Under the pieces are notes generated by a model that was not told the origin of the DNA, searched no databases, and saw nothing but the letters and a program-made list of their open reading frames with translations. A DNA stretch of 64,000 nucleotides from Bombardia bombarda (taxonomy: Eukaryota > Ascomycota > Sordariomycetes > Sordariales > Lasiosphaeriaceae): positions 124,001 through 188,000 of the forward strand of contig JAULSR010000005.1 in the NCBI GenBank assembly GCA_030512295.1. The letters are read 5' to 3'. Below, one piece after another: positions 22,571-33,502 of the stretch; the first letter of the stretch is position 1, and every line of letters starts with the position of its first letter. The translations under genes were made by a program, and so were the position numbers.

Positions 22571-22850
22571 TGGTCCCCATAGCTCAACTGGCGGCTAGAA
22601 CTAGATAGAAGACGAATCCCCCTGTCTTAGACCCTGAGGGTTCGACTCCTGCCTAGGTCGGGGTTTTCTGACAACAACTTCACGGAGTAGAAGCTCATTA
22701 GTGGGATTAATGAGAGTTTCGTAGCTGGCTACCCTCGAAAGAGGTTAGCTAGGAAGCTTTTTGTGTTTTTAGTCCGTGATCTTGTTTTATCGTTTTTTAT
22801 CTTTATTCTGGACAACTGAAACTTCATCGCGCGATTGCGTCTAGAACTAG
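22571..22850 (+). ncRNA. tRNA-like Pol III element (candidate tRNA-derived SINE or structured ncRNA)
   Basis: An A-box TAGCTCAACTGG at 22580-22591 and a B-box GGTTCGACTCC at 22639-22649 stand 47 bp apart, as in tRNA genes. No intact cloverleaf forms: the acceptor and T-stems do not close, and the D-stem has a mismatch. Downstream, a 9-bp hairpin at 22728-22749 (one mismatch) is capped by a GAAA tetraloop inside CTCGAAAGAG, a stable RNA fold. T-rich tracts follow (TTTTT near 22766, TTTTTT near 22793). A tRNA-derived head, an unrelated body and a T-rich tail fit a SINE; no target-site duplication was identified by eye. The right end is approximate. A decayed tRNA gene is the alternative. Confidence 0.4.
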
Positions 22851-23728
22851 CGGTCACGGTCGGTGAAGCTGATTCTTGCTTCACTCGTAATCTTTCGTTT
22901 TAGTTATTTATCATCTCTCTGTTCGAGTTGTCGTTAAAACTGCATTGTCTGTTGTCAAGGGGGGTAGGGTCGGTGCTTACTGACAGGTAACTGATCGGGA
23001 TTAGATCGTCTTCGGTATGCGTATTTGAATGAACGATATCGTATCTGCAGTGAATCTGACGGAAGATTCAGTCCCCTGGTCATTTATTGGCAATGACAGC
23101 CCAGTTATCCGATTGCTGCGTTACAATTAACAGCCAGCCATGGAAATAGTTGACATGCAGTCCTTATAGATTCCAGTATCCTACATGATAATTTTCGAAA
23201 AATACATGGGTGAAAAAAACTATTGATAATATATACACAGGAAAGCTTTGAGCTTATCCCACCCAAGAAAGCCAATGCCAAGAAAGTACAAGGTACCTCG
23301 ACCACTGGTGGGCTGACATGCGCCCTCACCGGCGAATCCCACTTGGACATCCACCCACTTCAACAACCCCCGACCGATGGCCCGGTGTGTAACGCAATAA
23401 CCAATAACCTTGTCTGCAGCGCAGCGCTTTTTGGAGAAGGTAGTTCCTGTTTCCAGCGCCCATTGCCCGTCCGTCCGTCAACTCGCATCGCATCGCAGCC
23501 CGTCCAATCGCACCTCCAAAAAGTCTTGGGGTTCAACCACCACCACCTACCTACCGTCGCCATCCCGTTGCTTGTCGCATCAATCGTTTTTCCAGTAGCA
23601 CTGGCACTGGCAATCACTCTCAGTTCCATCGACTCCGGGTCGTTACGATTGCGCACATCACTACCTTCCCTGGCTAGATCTAGGTCTTTTTTAACCCCGC
23701 AAGCGAGACAACCAAGCGAGTCGACTTG

Positions 23729-23757
23729 AGTCAGTCAGTCAGTCAGTCAGTCAGTCA
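23729..23757. repeat. (AGTC)n tetranucleotide repeat in the 5' leader
   Basis: Seven AGTC units end three bases before the ATG at 23760. The tract would form the last part of the 5' UTR. Confidence 0.85.
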
Positions 23758-23759
23758 CC

Positions 23760-24634
23760 ATGAACACGGCAGGCGTTATTGTGCTGGTGATCGTCATCCT
23801 GCTCCTCGTAGGAGGTGTAGGATGGGTCGTCTTCACGCGGATCCGAGCGCAGCGATTGGGAGTAAGTTGAATCAATTCCATTCCATCCCATCCCATCCCC
23901 GTCACCCATCTACCTCATTTCGACGTAATCGCCTGTCTGTGTACTTAATCATGTACACACACAAACACCCAACCTCAAATCCCCATCCCAACGAATAAAC
24001 ACATACTAACACAACCAACCCAGCTCCCACCACCCCCCTCCTCCCCTTCTTCCGCTCCTCCTCCTCCTCCGGAGCATACGGCGGCGCCATCCCACAGCCC
24101 GCCCCCGGCGGCATCGTCGGCTGGTTCAACGACCGCGTGCGCGCCTTCAAGAACCGCAACGTGCGCACCGCCGCCGGCGCCTACGAGGGCCCCGCTCCCC
24201 CCAACACCAACAACGCCAACGCCCGCGCCAGCCGCCGCGGCTTCGGCCCCCTCGACGACGAAGCATGGGACGCCCGCGTCGGCAACGACGACGACTACCA
24301 CAACGACAACAACCGCCACTACGTCGGCCCCGGCGGGTACTACGAGGAGCAGGAGCTGGGGCTGCGCACACCCGGAGACACAAGATACGGCGGGGCTGCG
24401 GCTGCGGATAGCTACCAGATGAATGTGCCGGTGGAGCTGAGCAGCGCTGCTACGGAGGGACGGGGGCGGACGAGGAGCAGGACGCCTGATGCTGGGGGGG
24501 CGGGAGGGCTGGGCGTGCGTGGCGCCGGCGGGAGGAATCCGTTTGACGATGAGCACGCGGAGCCGAGCAATTTGAGTCTGAGGGGGGTCAGTCCCAGGCC
24601 GATTGATACGGGGGTTGGAGGGGAGGGGGGCTAA
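23760..24634 (+). CDS. Single-pass membrane protein of a conserved fungal family, probable frameshift in exon 2
   Basis: Exon 1 (23760-23861, 34 codons) encodes an N-terminal membrane anchor (IVLVIVILLLVGGVGWVVF) and a basic stop-transfer (TRIRAQRLG). The intron 23862-24023 has GTAAGT, ACTAAC and CCAG. Exon 2 begins LPPPP in frame but must change frame within the C run 24033-24038. From there the other frame reads FFRSSSSSGAYGG, then APGGIVGWFNDRVRAFKNRN and AAGAYEG, and stays open to the stop at 24634. From memory, related Sordariomycete proteins have the same order: anchor, RLGLPPP, a Ser/Tyr linker, then GGIVGW and KNRN...AAGAYE. One extra C would restore one frame of about 237 codons. Function is unknown. 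The lesion may be real or a homopolymer error. Confidence 0.7.
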
Positions 24635-25683
<1,049 letters not shown>

Positions 25684-26622
25684 ATGGCCGACGTCAACCT
25701 CCAAGAAATCCACGACCACCTCGTGACCATCGCCTTCGAGGCCGGCCGCATGATCCTAGCCGCCAACCCCAACGACATCTCGACCGACACCAAGCTCAAC
25801 TCGGCCGACATCGTGACCGAAACCGACCAAGCAGTCGAGCGCATGGTCTCGACCCGCCTGACCGCCCTCTACCCGACCTACGCCTTCGTCGGCGAGGAGA
25901 CATACGTGGCCGGCACCACCGCCGTCACCGACGCGCCCACCTTCATCGTCGACCCCATCGACGGCACCACCAACTTTGTCCACGGCTTCCCCAACGCCTG
26001 CATCAGCCTCGGCTTCACCCTCGCCCGCCAGCCCGCCGTCGGCGTCGTCTACAACCCCTTCCAGGACCTGCTGTTCACGGGCATTAAAGGAAGCGGGAGC
26101 TACATGACGCGGAATGCGTCGCTGCCCGAGGGGAGCGTGGGCAGGGGCCAGCGGTTGAAGCTGCCGCTTGCGGGGAAGGGAGATGCGAGCAAGGCGCCGC
26201 CGATTGGGGATCTGTCGACGACGCTGGTGGCGGCGGAGTGGGGCAGCCAGCGGGATGGGGAGAACTTTGAGATCAAGGCGAGGGTGTTTCGCAAGCTGGC
26301 GGCAGATCGGACGAACGACGGCGGCAAGATGGTGCATAGTCTGAGGGCGCTGGGGTCGGCGGCGTTGAATATCTGCGCCACGGCGGCGGGCCAGGTGGAT
26401 CTGTATTGGGAGGGCGGGTGTTATGCGTGGGATGTTGCCGCCGGTTGGTGTATCTTGACTGAGGCCGGGGGCATCATGGTGAGTGGGAATCCGGGAGATT
26501 GGGAGCCCGCGGTGGATTCGAGAGTGTATTTGGCCGTCAGGGGGGCCAGTGGTGGACAGAAGGAGGTGGTGGAGGAGCTGTGGGGGGTGATTGGTGAGGG
26601 TAGGATGGACTATAAGCATTAG
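25684..26622 (+). CDS. Inositol-1-monophosphatase
   Basis: Single-exon protein of 312 aa, a normal length for the family. It hydrolyses inositol monophosphate to free myo-inositol, a Mg2+-dependent cytosolic step of inositol synthesis and recycling; quinate-cluster relatives (qa-X type) also belong to this superfamily. The metal-site motifs are complete: GEE at 70-72, DPIDGT at 90-95 and WDVAAG with Asp250. The segment LRALGSAALNICATAAGQVD is the usual helix before the last motif. ATG 25684 has an excellent context (ACCATGG) and sits after an A-rich leader. It is convergent with the histidinol phosphatase gene 400 bp away. Substrate is inferred from family. Confidence 0.92.
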   Translation: MADVNLQEIHDHLVTIAFEAGRMILAANPNDISTDTKLNSADIVTETDQAVERMVSTRLTALYPTYAFVGEETYVAGTTAVTDAPTFIVDPIDGTTNFVHGFPNACISLGFTLARQPAVGVVYNPFQDLLFTGIKGSGSYMTRNASLPEGSVGRGQRLKLPLAGKGDASKAPPIGDLSTTLVAAEWGSQRDGENFEIKARVFRKLAADRTNDGGKMVHSLRALGSAALNICATAAGQVDLYWEGGCYAWDVAAGWCILTEAGGIMVSGNPGDWEPAVDSRVYLAVRGASGGQKEVVEELWGVIGEGRMDYKH

Positions 26623-27024
26623 AGGGTAGGGGAGGAGACAAAAGCCGGTAAAGGTAGATTGATGGGGGATAAACAAAATACGTATTTAGAGTCGAGACAC
26701 AAGGCACAAAGAGAACCGTTGCTTTCCTGCAAATTGGAAGGAATAAGTAGCGTTTGCCTATGGTGGAATCTTGAGAGGAAGGCATGTTGCTACGCGGCAG
26801 CGAGGTTCAGGCATCATGCAGACACCACCCAAAATGCCAGCCCTTCTCGCCTTCGGCGTCGTCCTATCACGTATAAGTGAAAAGCCTAAGCAGCAGCCCC
26901 TTCATGACGGAACATTCCCCGGTTACCTGTCTCTACTCTAGCGTCTATCATGTGTCTTATCTACTTCCATCTATGTTCCACCTCGACCATCTATCACCCT
27001 TCAGATGCATCCTTATATCTCTAA
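26623..27024. other. Convergent 3' spacer
   Basis: This spacer lies between two converging stop codons and would hold both 3' UTRs. Nothing else is seen. Confidence 0.5.
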
Positions 27025-28040
27025 TCATTTCACCTTCAGGGCCTTACGGAACCCCTCAATCGTGACACTCTTCTCCACCAACGGCGACTTGACGTCTCCG
27101 TCCGTGCCAGGATGAAAACTCCTCTGCAGGGTCCAGACCTCCTTCACCCCCAAGCTCTCAAGGTAGCCTAGCCCGCGCAGGTAGTTTGTCGACACCTGCG
27201 CAATACCATGGCTATCATCAGAAAACGTAAACCTCCCACCCAACCTCAAAAACTCCTCGGCCACCTCCCTCCCCGGATACGGCTCCTCCAGCCCCTTCCT
27301 CAACGCGCTCGTGTTACACTCCAACCACCCCCCATACCCGACCACAAACCCCAGATTCCTCCTCACCTTCTCCCAAACCTTACCCTCCGCCCATCCATCC
27401 GAAATCCTCCTCCCAGGCTCCTCGCTCATCAACCTGATCAGATCGAAATGCCCCACCACCTTGGGCCGCACCCCCTGCAACATCTCAAACTGCTCGTCGT
27501 AGTAGCGCGCGTACATGGCCTCCTCGGTGCGGCCGCAGGCGTCGCGGGCCTGCGCGTACATGGCGCGGTCAAAGTCGATGGGGATGCCGCCGGCGTGGTG
27601 CAGGCTGCCGATGAAGTAGTCGATGCACGCCGGGGCCGCAAGCTCCTTGATGAGCGGGCCAAAGGCGGGCCGGATCCATTCGCCCTCGAAGCCGATCAGG
27701 ATGTGGATCTGCGGCGCGTAGAGGGTTTGCAGCCGCTGGGCCTCGGCGAGGTAGGTGGCGTGGCGGGGGAGGAGGACGGCGAGGGAGGCGTGGGGGTCGG
27801 GTGTCAGCTATGTGTCTTGCGTGTCAGTTCTGTGAGGTTGTGAGGTTGTGAGTGAGAAGAAGGGCTTGTGTGACTCACCTCTTCGGGATACAGGTCCGAC
27901 AGCTCGGTGCGCGGCATGTGCTCCGTCAGACCGAGGGTGGTGTACCCGATGCTGATGGCGTGCTTTACCACCTCTTCGAGCTGGTCCTTGGCGTGGCCGG
28001 GGCAGAACTGCCCCGAGTGGGAGTGCATTGTGAATGCCAT
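27025..28040 (-). CDS. HIS2: Histidinol-phosphatase (PHP family)
   Basis: Exons 28040-27879 and 27807-27025 (intron of 71 nt, GTGAGT with CTGAC and TAG) give 314 aa. The enzyme converts histidinol phosphate to histidinol in histidine biosynthesis. The PHP metal-binding signature is present: HSH at 6-8 near the start, TEH at 40-41 (Glu40, His41), then GSLHH, a conserved VVGHFDLIRL, LECNTSALR, and FSDDSH near the end, as in yeast His2 and bacterial HisJ. Total length matches yeast His2 (335 aa). A TGACTCA hexamer-plus, the Gcn4/CPC1 core, overlaps the first intron donor at 27871-27877. That may be coincidence. Confidence 0.92.
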
Positions 28041-28662
28041 TTTGGGGGCGAAGGGGGGGCCGGGATTTGTGAGGCTGTCAGGGTCTCTCTCCACTCTGGG
28101 TTTTATTTGGCTTGGAATGGGGAACAACGAGAAACTGTCCAGAAATATTGGTGGTATGAGGGAGATTTGGGCTTCTTTGATGTGTGGTGAGTGAGAGTGA
28201 GACAACCAAAAAAAAAAAGATCTGCCCGCGTCCGTTATCGCCCAAGCGAAAATTCCATGGAACGTTTCTGGAAGCCAGCCAAACCAAGATTTTGCAAACT
28301 CAGATTACAACTTGATATCCAATCACAATAGTGAGTTTTAAGTTCATAGGTTAATAGTGTTTTGATGTTACACTAAAAAATGGGTCGAATGCATTGAGGT
28401 CAGCCAGTCGCGGTTACCCGCTGCAACACTCTCTAAGTTTGATTTTGAGTTCAGGTTGCAGATTGACGACATGTTTGCTCCTTCCCTCACCACTCCAACC
28501 CATCCGTCTTTTCCAACCCCATCCCCATTTCCATCCCCGCCTTCAACCCCCCCTCTGACCTCCTCACCGCCGTCCCCGTCATCCTCTCCAACAACCCCCT
28601 CCCCCACCTCCCAAACGCCTTACTCACCCCTCCCGCCCGCCATAGCTCCATCTCCAACTCAC
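28041..28662. other. Spacer between HIS2 start and the aconitase-like 3' end
   Basis: 28041-28486 is the HIS2 upstream region, AT-rich at 28270-28450. 28487-28662 is not neutral DNA: in one minus-strand frame it continues the LeuD-type C-terminus of the neighbouring gene (FGFELSELEMELW, then AGGVSKAFGRWG) down to a stop at 28487-28489. Confidence 0.5.
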
Positions 28663-30610
28663 TCAACTCAAACCCAAACCCCTTCCACCCCTGCTCCCCT
28701 CCCCAATTCTCACCCTCACCACCCTCCCCTCCACATCCACCTCCAATTCAGTCCCATCCCCCACCAGCTCATAAAACCCCTCGTCCTCCCCCATCACGAT
28801 GCCCAGCAGGCCCAAGTTGGGCTGGTTGCGCGCGTAGATAAAGGCAAAGGACGGCGCGATGACGCACTGCACGCCCGCGCCCTGCAGCGCCGACACGGCG
28901 TTCTCGCGCGACGAGCCCACCCCAAAGGCCCGGCCGGCCACGACGATGTTGAGGCCGTCCTCCTTAACGCGCCGGCGGAAGTCGGGGTGCGTGTGGATGA
29001 GGCAGAACTTGCCCAGCTGTTCGGGGGAGGGGTTGCCGATGAGGGCTTCCGAGGGCGCGAGCGCGTCGGTGTCGACGAAGGCAGGGAGCGTGTGGGCTCG
29101 GCCTTTTATGAGGGGGGTGGTTCTGGTTAGGGGCGTTGGTGTTGAGGGGGCGGCAGCAAGTGCTGGCTCTTCTTTTTCTGTGTTGTGAGGGGGGCTGTTT
29201 GGTTCAGGCTCGGCTGGCTCGACGTATTGTATCGGTGATGATGATGGAGCTTTGGCTTTGTCTTTGGCGGGAGAGTTTCCGTCCTCGCTGGCGAGGATCT
29301 CCTCGAGACGGACCAAGTCAATGTCGTCGAGGAGGGGTGTTGGGTCTGCGATGGCCATGTCGAAGCTGCTTGCCGCGACAGTCACAGCAGATGCGATGCT
29401 CCCGATGGCGCCTATGTCCACGTCAGTATTTTTCTGTAACAAAAAGAAAGAGACAACCAGAAACACCCACCAGGCCCCATCCGATTCTCAAAGTTCCTGT
29501 TTTGACTGCTCAGCCAGACCTCCCCCCTCCCCGCCTTGTCCGACCCCATGCCAACACAGTAGCTGCACCCCGGCACTCCAACCTCGAACCCAGCCTCTCT
29601 ATACACATCCGCCAGGCCCCTCTCCTCCAAGTCATGCAGGATGGGCCGCGACCCAGGCACCACCTTGCGCTTCCCATGGCCCGCAGGCTTCATGCCCCTC
29701 TTCAGCCCGGCCTCCAGAACCAAGGCGGCAAGAATGAGGTCCTCACGCGCAGTCGTGCAGGCGCCGATAAAGCAGCCATCGAGCTTGGTGCCGGCCACCT
29801 CGCCCACGGGCACCACGTCATCTGGGCTTGGATAGCGGGCCACAAAGGGCTCGACCTTGTGCAGATCGATTACATGGCTCTCGGCATAGTGGGCGTCAGG
29901 GTCAGGGCGGTAGTAAACGGCGTTTTTCTTGTGCTTTGGGTTTTTTCGTCTGTCGATAAAGTCCCTTGTGATGTCGTCAGGAACACAGATGCCGCTGATG
30001 CCTCCGAATTCCTAGTTGTTTCTGTCAGCTCTGACCCCCTTTTTCTTCTAACAACAAACACAAACCATACCGTAGTCATATTACAAACCGCAAACCTCGC
30101 ATCACAACTCAGCCACCGCAGCCCCTCCCCCGTATACTCCACCACCCTCTCGGCCGCAACCGTATTCCTCCTCAGCTCCCTGAGCACATACAATATCACA
30201 TCTTTGCCCCCCAACCCCGGGCGCGGCCTCCCCTCGAACCGGATCTCGACCGTCTCGGGCACTTTGATCCACGTCTCGCCCGTCACCAGCGGCAGCGTCA
30301 CGTCGGCCACGCCCAGCCCGACGGCCAGACACGACACGGACCCGGCCGAGCACGTGTGCGAGTCGGCGCCCACCACCAGCATGCCCGGCTGCGCGCGCGC
30401 CCGGCAGAACTCGGTGTGCATGATGGTGTAGTTTGCGCCCTGGTACTCGGTCAGCTTGAAGACCTGTCTGGCGCGCTCGCACGCGTCGATCAGGGGCTTG
30501 ATGCGCGGGTGCGAGGCGTTGCGCGGGTCGACGACGTGGTCGGCTGCGATCCAGACGCGGTCGTTGCGGAAGATGCCTGGGCCGGGGGCGGCGGTAGGAC
30601 TCTTGGGGGA

Positions 30611-30641
<31 letters not shown>

Positions 30642-31271
30642 GAGGAGGAGGAGGAGGAGGAAGGCAGAGTGTTGTAGGTCGCCTCCATGGCTGACCAGGA
30701 GAGTTCAGAGGCGAGGACCCAGTCTACGTCGAGGCGGATGACGTCGCCGGGACGGACGGACGAGACGCTCGGGACGGAGTGCGAGGTGAGGATCTTCTCT
30801 GTTAGGGTCATGGGGCGGCGGTTGGGGGGACGGGCTGTCGGGTAAGTGGATGGGGAGAGGGGCTGCCGTCGTCGGTCTTGGTAGTTGAGGGCGGAGAGAT
30901 AGGCCGAGACGAAGAAGATGACTTCGTTTGTTTGTGAGGGGGTGAGTGGCTCCTGACTCGAGAGGCCGAGCCCGCCGTGGTGGGAGGGGGTGGTGCAGTG
31001 CGTGAGGGCTTCGATGAGGGCGTTGGCTTCGCGGGGGTGGGCGTGCGCCGTGGTGAGGTGGGTGGCGAGGGTGGTAATTTGGGTGAGGAGGGGGGGAGTG
31101 GTATGGAATGAGAGGGGGAGGTCTGGAGCGTTGTTTAGCGACTGTTTGTGAGTAATGACATGACTTGGATGTATACTTGCTGGTGATATCAATAGATCTT
31201 GTTTCTCTGAGAAGGTCTAGCAAACGTTTGCCGGTGGCGGCGCTGGTGGTGTCTATGCTCACTTCAGACAT
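28663..31271 (-). CDS. Fused LeuC/LeuD-type hydro-lyase (aconitase superfamily), probable 3' frameshift
   Basis: Four exons on the minus strand: 31271-31181, 31122-30071, 30011-29471 and 29411-28663, separated by introns of 58-59 nt. The first is a GC-AG intron (GCAAGT donor). The product, about 810 aa, joins a large-subunit domain to a swivelling small-subunit domain in one chain. Large-subunit motifs: GADSHTCSAGS near 284, the Fe-S ligands in CFIGACTTARED near 460 and PGCSYC near 532. Small-subunit motifs: GRAFGVGSSRENA and the GIVMGEDEGFYELV region. A Ser-rich insert from a TCC microsatellite (about 30619-30661) interrupts the large domain. The annotated stop at 28663 is preceded by a frame change; the other frame carries the conserved tail to 28487. 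It is divergent from a PEP-mutase/isocitrate-lyase superfamily gene, so a 3-isopropylmalate-, methylcitrate- or dimethylmalate-like substrate is likely. Leucine biosynthesis itself is less likely. Confidence 0.82.
30619..30661. repeat. GGA/TCC microsatellite inside the hydro-lyase coding region
   Basis: About fourteen GGA units on the plus strand encode a poly-Ser run on the minus strand between two conserved blocks of the large-subunit domain. Length changes in multiples of three would be tolerated. Confidence 0.9.
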
Positions 31272-32168
31272 GTCGAAGGCGCTGTAGTTAAACACAAGGA
31301 CTCAGTGGATAGGCGGTAGAAAGATGGTAAGTTGTAAACAAGATTGCTCAAGACACCTTGAGTCTTTGTTTTGACGTCGAAGAATTAGTGAAATTCGACG
31401 AGAAGCTTGTTGCTGTCACTTTGCTTCAGTTGAAACCAAATGTTGTTATTGATATTCTATATATTTGGAGTTTAAATAGGGACACAAACCCGGTTCAAGG
31501 AGTTGCCTATTGCGATGTAAGTCAGTTCCGGGAGCTTCGGCACCGCGACCGGCACCGCCATCGGCACCACATGCAGGGTCTCGGAACGGTCCCATTTGAG
31601 AAGCAAGCTTTTGTAATGATCTTCAAGTTGTCCTTGATCGATTTCAATAGGGTGTCTTTTATTGGCTTATGTGCCATTGCTCGTTATATTGTGTGTGGCT
31701 TACACCGAGTGCGGCGTCAATCTGAGTACCATTTCGCCGTCCCGGGACCACTCATGGCCCCATCACTTACAGACATGGATCAATGCCTGGTTAATATTTA
31801 GTCATGTCTTGTTGATATCACTTCGTCTTTTCAGCATCCTTGAGCAAAGTTCACAATGCATATGACCTTTTGAGTCGGTGCCGCTGCGGCTTCTTTTTTA
31901 TGTCCAGTCTTGTTCCCGGTGGACAGAGGAACATTCATTCATGATGCTATTTCGATCGGTAGTATTTACAGAACCATATCGATAACTTGACAGATTTAAG
32001 GAGCAAACACCCCCTAGAACATCGACTATTTTGTATTTTCTTCAAAGGACAACATTTGCCGTACCTTGGGGCTATTTGGATAGCAGTATCGCAAGTGATT
32101 CACACCCAGGCCAACATCAACTACTTCTACCTCATCAAAGTTCATAAAAGTCAATCTCAACAAACAAA
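31272..32168. promoter_or_regulatory. Divergent promoter shared by hydro-lyase (-) and lyase (+)
   Basis: This 0.9-kb AT-rich spacer lies between two divergent start codons. A GC-rich island at 31525-31590 stands out and holds ordered repeats (see the next entry). No ORF is supported. Confidence 0.6.
31525..31587. promoter_or_regulatory. Candidate operator: three GGCACC repeats at 12-bp spacing, flanked by GTTCCG/CGGAAC
   Basis: GGCACC occurs at 31539, 31551 and 31563, exactly 12 bp apart. The array is bracketed by an inverted repeat, GTTCCG at 31525-31530 and CGGAAC at 31582-31587. CGG/CCG half-sites suggest a Zn2Cys6 regulator. This is inference from pattern and position only. Confidence 0.4.
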
Positions 32169-33193
32169 ATGCCCACGTCCGCAGCTGCTCGCCTGCGGGA
32201 GCTCCTCGCCCGCCAAGACGACATCATCGTCTGCCCCGGCGTCTACGACGGCCTAACAGCACGCATCGCCCTCCAACAAGGCTTTGACTGTCTCTACATG
32301 GTGAGTACCTACCTATCTCCCCCCTTACAAACACCTACCCTCATCCATAGACCGTAATACTAACCCCCCCCCCCCCCCCCCCCCCCCTCCCCCCCAAAAA
32401 GACCGGCGCAGGCACCTCCCTCTCCCGCCTCGGCCTCCCCGACCTCGGGCTCACCACCCTCCCCGAGATGCTCGCCAACGCCTCCACCATCGCCTCCCTC
32501 TCCCCCTCCACCCCGCTCATCGCCGACGCCGACACGGGCTACGGCGGGCCCCTCATGGTCGCCCGCACCGTGCGCGCCTGCATGTCTGCCGGCGTCGCGG
32601 GCCTGCACCTCGAGGACCAGGTGCTCGCCAAGCGCTGCGGCCACCTGCTCAACAAGGAGCTCGTCCCGCGCGACGTCTACCTGAGTCGCATCCGCGCCGC
32701 GGTGCTCGCCCGCCAGGAGATGCGAGATCTGACCGGTGGGGTCAGCGACATCGTCATCATCGCGCGGACAGACGCCCTGCAGGGGATGGGCTTTGACGAG
32801 GCCATGGGCCGGCTGGAGGATGCGGTGGCTGTTGGCGCGGACGTGGTGTTTATGGAGGGGGTGGCGGGGAAGGAGATGGGACGGGTGGTCTGCGAGCGGT
32901 TCAGGAGCAAGGGCGTGCCGGTTTTGTTGAACATGGTGCCTGGGGGCGTGACGGCCGAGATGACGCTGGAGGAGGCGAGGGAGGTCGGGTTTGGGGTTGT
33001 GGTGTATCCGGGGCTGATGCTGAGCGCAGTGTATGAGGCGTGTGAGAGGGTTAGTGGTGAGCTGAAGAGGACGGGGAGGGTTGAGAAGATCAAGGGGATG
33101 GGGCCCAAGGTGTTATTTGAGCTTTGTGGGCTGGATGAGTGTTTGGAGTTTGATAAGAAGGCAGGGGGGAAGGGGTTTGATGGGGGCGTATAG
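32169..33193 (+). CDS. Isocitrate lyase/PEP mutase superfamily C-C lyase (methylisocitrate- or dimethylmalate-lyase-like)
   Basis: Exons 32169-32300 and 32402-33193 give 307 aa. The intron has GTGAGT, ACTAAC, a 24-C run and AAAAAG. This is the short (about 300 aa) branch of the superfamily, which includes 2-methylisocitrate lyase, 2,3-dimethylmalate lyase and oxaloacetate hydrolase. Seen: VCPGVYDGLTARIA at the start, the Mg2+ site DADTGYGG (Asp86, Asp88) and the flexible loop KRCGH with catalytic Cys123. That loop marks a true C-C lyase, not a phosphonate mutase. LHLEDQ and IARTDAL are the usual strands. Pairing head-to-head with an Fe-S hydro-lyase suggests sequential steps: dehydrate or isomerise a branched malate/citrate, then cleave it. 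Exact substrate unknown. Confidence 0.9.
32364..32387. repeat. C24 homopolymer in the lyase intron
   Basis: Twenty-four C follow the branch point ACTAAC directly. A T, seven more C and AAAAAG complete the 3' splice site. Confidence 0.9.
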
Positions 33194-33211
33194 AGATGAA
33201 TGGGTTCATTC

Positions 33212-33273
<62 letters not shown>
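33212..33273. repeat. AGT trinucleotide microsatellite
   Basis: About twenty perfect AGT units lie 18 bp after the lyase stop codon. Confidence 0.95.
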
Positions 33274-33502
33274 CAGCTCAAGTTCTCAACCTCAAGTTCT
33301 CAACTGCTTCGCGGTGTTTGCCGCCCCTATTCTGGCCCACATTCGGATTAAAGGGGGATGCCCTGGAAACAAACATGAGTGCTGCACCAGCGAGATTAAT
33401 GCCAGCTAAAGCGCAAACAACATGTGATGTACCTACACAAGAATAATTCATCTCCTAGATTAAAAAAGGAATTATCTGCTTTGATAGACAAAAGAAATGG
33501 AC

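Larger units (their letters stand above)
22113..23759. other. Intergenic, contains the tRNA-like element
   Basis: No protein gene is supported. The only structured object is the tRNA-like Pol III element at about 22570-22850. A (AGTC)n tract at 23729-23757 stands directly before the next start codon. Confidence 0.5.

Noticed and set aside
27871..27877. TGACTCA (Gcn4/CPC1 core) in HIS2
   Set aside because: It lies at the intron 1 donor, downstream of the start codon, and is explained by the splice-site sequence GTGAGTCA. No such site was seen in the HIS2 upstream region.
31490..31510. CCGGTTCAAGGAG resembling a B-box
   Set aside because: It lacks the final TCC of the consensus and has no A-box upstream.
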